From assembly GCA_934256695.1 (NCBI GenBank), contig CAKQPE010000042.1:1-15317 (forward strand): 15,317 nt of DNA. Reading direction: 5' to 3'. Source of the DNA: an uncultured Eubacteriales bacterium (GTDB lineage: Bacteria > Bacillota > Clostridia > Lachnospirales > Anaerotignaceae). Shown here in pieces: positions 13,180 to 15,317 of this stretch (position 1 is its first letter; every line of letters starts with the position of its first letter). Under the pieces are notes generated by a model. The model saw only the letters and a list, made by a program, of their open reading frames with translations, was not told the origin of the DNA and searched no databases. The position numbers and the translations under genes were made by a program.

Positions 13180-13746
13180 TTACTCCTGCATACCAATACT
13201 GGAAATCTCGTTTTTATCTCCGTCAAGTATTGTAACTGTGTGACTGCCTTCTACCTGTGTGTTTTCGGCATAGGCAATAAAAGCTATTCTTCCGGGCTCA
13301 ACGGAAGTTCTTAATGTGTTTTCTTTGCCTGTATCGGTATATATTACTTTTGTCTCTGCATATCTTGCTTTGCTGTCCTCGTCTGCTGCAATTACGGCAC
13401 AGTCGGTATCGTTTACAACCGTATGCGGTATTGCAATCTCGTCCGCACCGTCACTGCTGGAAACTTCTTCTACAGTATAGCTGCCACGCATATTATTTTT
13501 TAATACAGCTATACCTATTCCGTCTTTTCCATCTTCATCGGTATATTTAAATGCACATACTTTGTCATTGTCCTTGTTTTCATAATGAAATATTGATACA
13601 GCCGTAAAGCCTGTATAGTCCTCTATTATACTTTCCGAAGCACTTGTCCTGCTTGTGCCTCTGAGGAAAATAACCTTCACCAAAATTATACATATAACGC
13701 AGGCTATAATAAAGCCTGTAAAAAATTTCTTATCTTTTGGACTCAT
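13180..13746 (-). CDS. Membrane-anchored extracytoplasmic protein, unknown
   Basis: I do not recognise this family. The 188-residue product starts with a short basic stretch (MSPKDKK) and one hydrophobic helix (about 8-28), followed by a soluble acidic domain predicted to be outside the membrane and rich in beta-type segments. There is no cleavage site or lipobox that I can see. Two cysteines (C64 and C116 or so) lie in the outer domain. The ATG follows GGAGG by 5 nt. It starts 15 bp after the MATE pump stop codon on the same strand, so the two are one operon and translation is probably linked in level. A role beside the pump is possible but not shown. Confidence 0.75.
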   Translation of the reverse strand: MSPKDKKFFTGFIIACVICIILVKVIFLRGTSRTSASESIIEDYTGFTAVSIFHYENKDNDKVCAFKYTDEDGKDGIGIAVLKNNMRGSYTVEEVSSSDGADEIAIPHTVVNDTDCAVIAADEDSKARYAETKVIYTDTGKENTLRTSVEPGRIAFIAYAENTQVEGSHTVTILDGDKNEISSIGMQE

Positions 13747-13761
13747 TCTTACCTCCGAATT

Positions 13762-15138
13762 TTATGCCGTTTTTTCGGCAGTATCGTTAAATTTAAGGCT
13801 TGAAAGTGATTTTTTAAGGAAGAATATACTTAAAAGCACTGCCACTATCTCCGCCATAGGGAAAGAGAACCACACCAATTTCAAACCGCCTATTTTAGAA
13901 AGTATAAATGCCGCCGGTATAAGCACAACTATCTGTCTGCCTATTGATATATAAAGACTGTAAAGACCGTGACCGAAAGCCTGGCATACAGAACTTATTA
14001 TAATACAAAATCCCGCAAATATGTAGCTTAAAGATACTATTCTGAGAGCATATACACCTAAAGAAAGCATATCATCAGATGCGTTAAAAAGCAACAACAG
14101 TTTATTAGGTATCAGCTGGAAAGTTGCAAGACCTAAAAACATTATTATTACGGCATACATAACACTGAGCTTAATTGTCTTATGTATTCTGTCCTTGTGT
14201 CCCGCACCGTAGTTATATGCAAGTATAGGAACCATAGCGTTATTTATGCCGAATATAGGCATAAATACAAAACTCTGGAGCTTGAAGTATACACCGAAAA
14301 CAGCAACAGCCGTAGGTGTAAATACAATAAGTATCTTGTTCATGGCATAAGTCATAACAGAACCTATTGAAATCATCAAAACAGAAGGAATACCGATTTC
14401 AAGAATCTTTGTCAATACTCTCAAATCAGGCTTAATATTTGAAATTTTAAAATTAATATCAGTATTTTTCTTTAAATTAAGTATAAGTGCAAATATACCT
14501 GCCACACACTGACCGATTACCGTTGCATAAGCCGCACCGGCTACACCGAACTTAGGTAAACCGAACATACCGAAAATAAGTATAGGGTCCAGTATAATAT
14601 TTATAACGGCACCTGTTGTCTGTGTTATCATGGTATAAATAGTTCTGCCTGTTGCCTGCAGCATTCTTTCAAATGTAAGCTGTGCAAATATACCTATGGA
14701 AAGAACAGAACATATTCTTACATACTGTGTTCCGCTTTCGTAAATAGATGCAATATCTGTCTGGGAACGCATAAAAGCACTTGCTCCGAATATTCCGAAA
14801 AGAAGGAATATGAGAAAGCTTATAATATTTAAAAATACACCCTGCATTGCCGTTTCATCTGCCGCCGCCTGATGTTTTTCGCCCAAAGCACGGGATAAAA
14901 CAGCATTCATACCTACACCTATACCGCTTCCCATAGCTATCATAAAGTTCTGTATAGGGAAAGCAAGAGATACAGCCGTAAGTGCATCTTCGCTGAGCTT
15001 GGCAACATAGATACTGTCAACTACGTTATAAAATGCCTGTACTATCATAGAAATCACTATAGGCAAAGCCATAGATACCAAAAGTTTGTTTACGGGCATA
15101 GTACCCATTTTGTTTTCTGTTTTTACTGTCTGTTCCAT
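13762..15138 (-). CDS. MATE family multidrug/cation antiporter
   Basis: A membrane protein of 458 residues with the twelve-helix, two-lobed MATE fold, which exports drugs or other organic compounds in exchange for sodium or protons. The N-terminal lobe begins LLVSMALPIVISMIVQAFYN (19-38) with the bent-helix proline P26 and D41, then AFPIQNFMIAMGSGIGVGMN (59-78). The second lobe repeats the pattern from about 240 (ILEIGIPSVLMISIGSVM). It resembles the MepA/DinF-type branch common in Bacillota. The ATG is 5 nt after AAAGGAGG. It heads an operon with the membrane-anchored protein. A MerR regulator lies on the opposite strand beyond that protein and may sense a pump substrate. The substrate is unknown. 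Confidence 0.93.
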   Translation of the reverse strand: MEQTVKTENKMGTMPVNKLLVSMALPIVISMIVQAFYNVVDSIYVAKLSEDALTAVSLAFPIQNFMIAMGSGIGVGMNAVLSRALGEKHQAAADETAMQGVFLNIISFLIFLLFGIFGASAFMRSQTDIASIYESGTQYVRICSVLSIGIFAQLTFERMLQATGRTIYTMITQTTGAVINIILDPILIFGMFGLPKFGVAGAAYATVIGQCVAGIFALILNLKKNTDINFKISNIKPDLRVLTKILEIGIPSVLMISIGSVMTYAMNKILIVFTPTAVAVFGVYFKLQSFVFMPIFGINNAMVPILAYNYGAGHKDRIHKTIKLSVMYAVIIMFLGLATFQLIPNKLLLLFNASDDMLSLGVYALRIVSLSYIFAGFCIIISSVCQAFGHGLYSLYISIGRQIVVLIPAAFILSKIGGLKLVWFSFPMAEIVAVLLSIFFLKKSLSSLKFNDTAEKTA

Positions 15139-15205
15139 TTTTCCTCCTTTAAGTTATTTAAAACTTACATAATTAAATTACAATAAATATAAATTTAGCA
15201 AAGAC

Positions 15206-15251
15206 CTTGAGACTCTGTCTCAAACTCTGTGAGCCTTTGAAAAGGCTCAAG
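15206..15251. repeat. Palindromic hairpin block upstream of MATE gene
   Basis: TTGAGAC/GTCTCAA (15207-15213 with 15217-15223) and GAGCCTTT/AAAGGCTC (15231-15238 with 15241-15248) stand in a row. CTTGAG (15206-15211) can also pair with CTCAAG (15246-15251). Layout and the shared CTCAAACT recall the block at 17-77, so both may belong to one class of dispersed intergenic palindromes. I cannot tell whether it acts in the MATE leader. Confidence 0.55.
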
Positions 15252-15264
15252 CGAAACTTTTATC

Positions 15265-15289
15265 AAAACGCAATTACATTGCGTTTTTC
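15265..15289. terminator. Hairpin terminator near right edge
   Basis: A perfect 10-bp stem AAAACGCAAT/ATTGCGTTTT (15265-15274 with 15278-15287) and 3-nt loop with a T-run on the plus strand and a shorter one on the minus strand. It may end a gene right of the window that runs leftward, insulating the MATE operon. Confidence 0.6.
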
Positions 15290-15317
15290 GGGATAAAATT
15301 ATAAGTTATGTTATTAA

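Overview
The window looks like a chromosomal segment of a low-GC, Gram-positive anaerobe of the Clostridia type. It is AT-rich, has strong AGGAGG-type ribosome binding sites, separate pyrB and pyrI genes, and many strong hairpin terminators. There are no rRNA or tRNA genes, insertion sequences, phage genes or CRISPR arrays. I cannot name the species.

Layout. 1-287: palindromic hairpins, a terminator and the pyrB promoter. 288-1641 (+): pyrB and pyrI, the two subunits of aspartate carbamoyltransferase. 1716-3425 (-): an AI-2E family transporter and a small membrane protein. 3538-3736: two copies of a 20-nt element joined to terminator hairpins. One copy has its own promoter and looks like a small RNA gene. 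3808-9261 (-): an AGCS sodium/amino-acid symporter, an AEC family transporter, a Cys/Met-type PLP lyase and an AstE/aspartoacylase-like zinc hydrolase. 10059-11252 (+): a second, paralogous PLP lyase. 11407-13000 (+): a B3/B4-domain protein and a MerR family regulator. 13180-15138 (-): a MATE efflux pump and a membrane-anchored protein in one operon. 15139-15317: a second palindromic hairpin block.

The middle of the window (3.5-11.3 kb) reads as an amino-acid uptake and breakdown locus. The symporter, the hydrolase and the two lyases share a strongly biased codon use (Ile ATC/ATT, Gly GGT, Leu CTT) that the other genes lack, which suggests high expression. The symporter and hydrolase genes have nearly the same promoter. 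The first lyase gene has a four-copy 12-bp direct repeat and a 15-bp dyad upstream of its promoter. The second lyase gene and the symporter gene have long structured leaders.

The most interesting signal is a possible RNA circuit. The putative sRNA at about 3604-3539 and the 3' UTR of the symporter mRNA both contain UAUCCCAUUUGAUUUG. The predicted 5' leader of the hydrolase mRNA, 5.7 kb away, contains its exact 16-nt complement. This is visible in the sequence; the regulatory meaning is inference.
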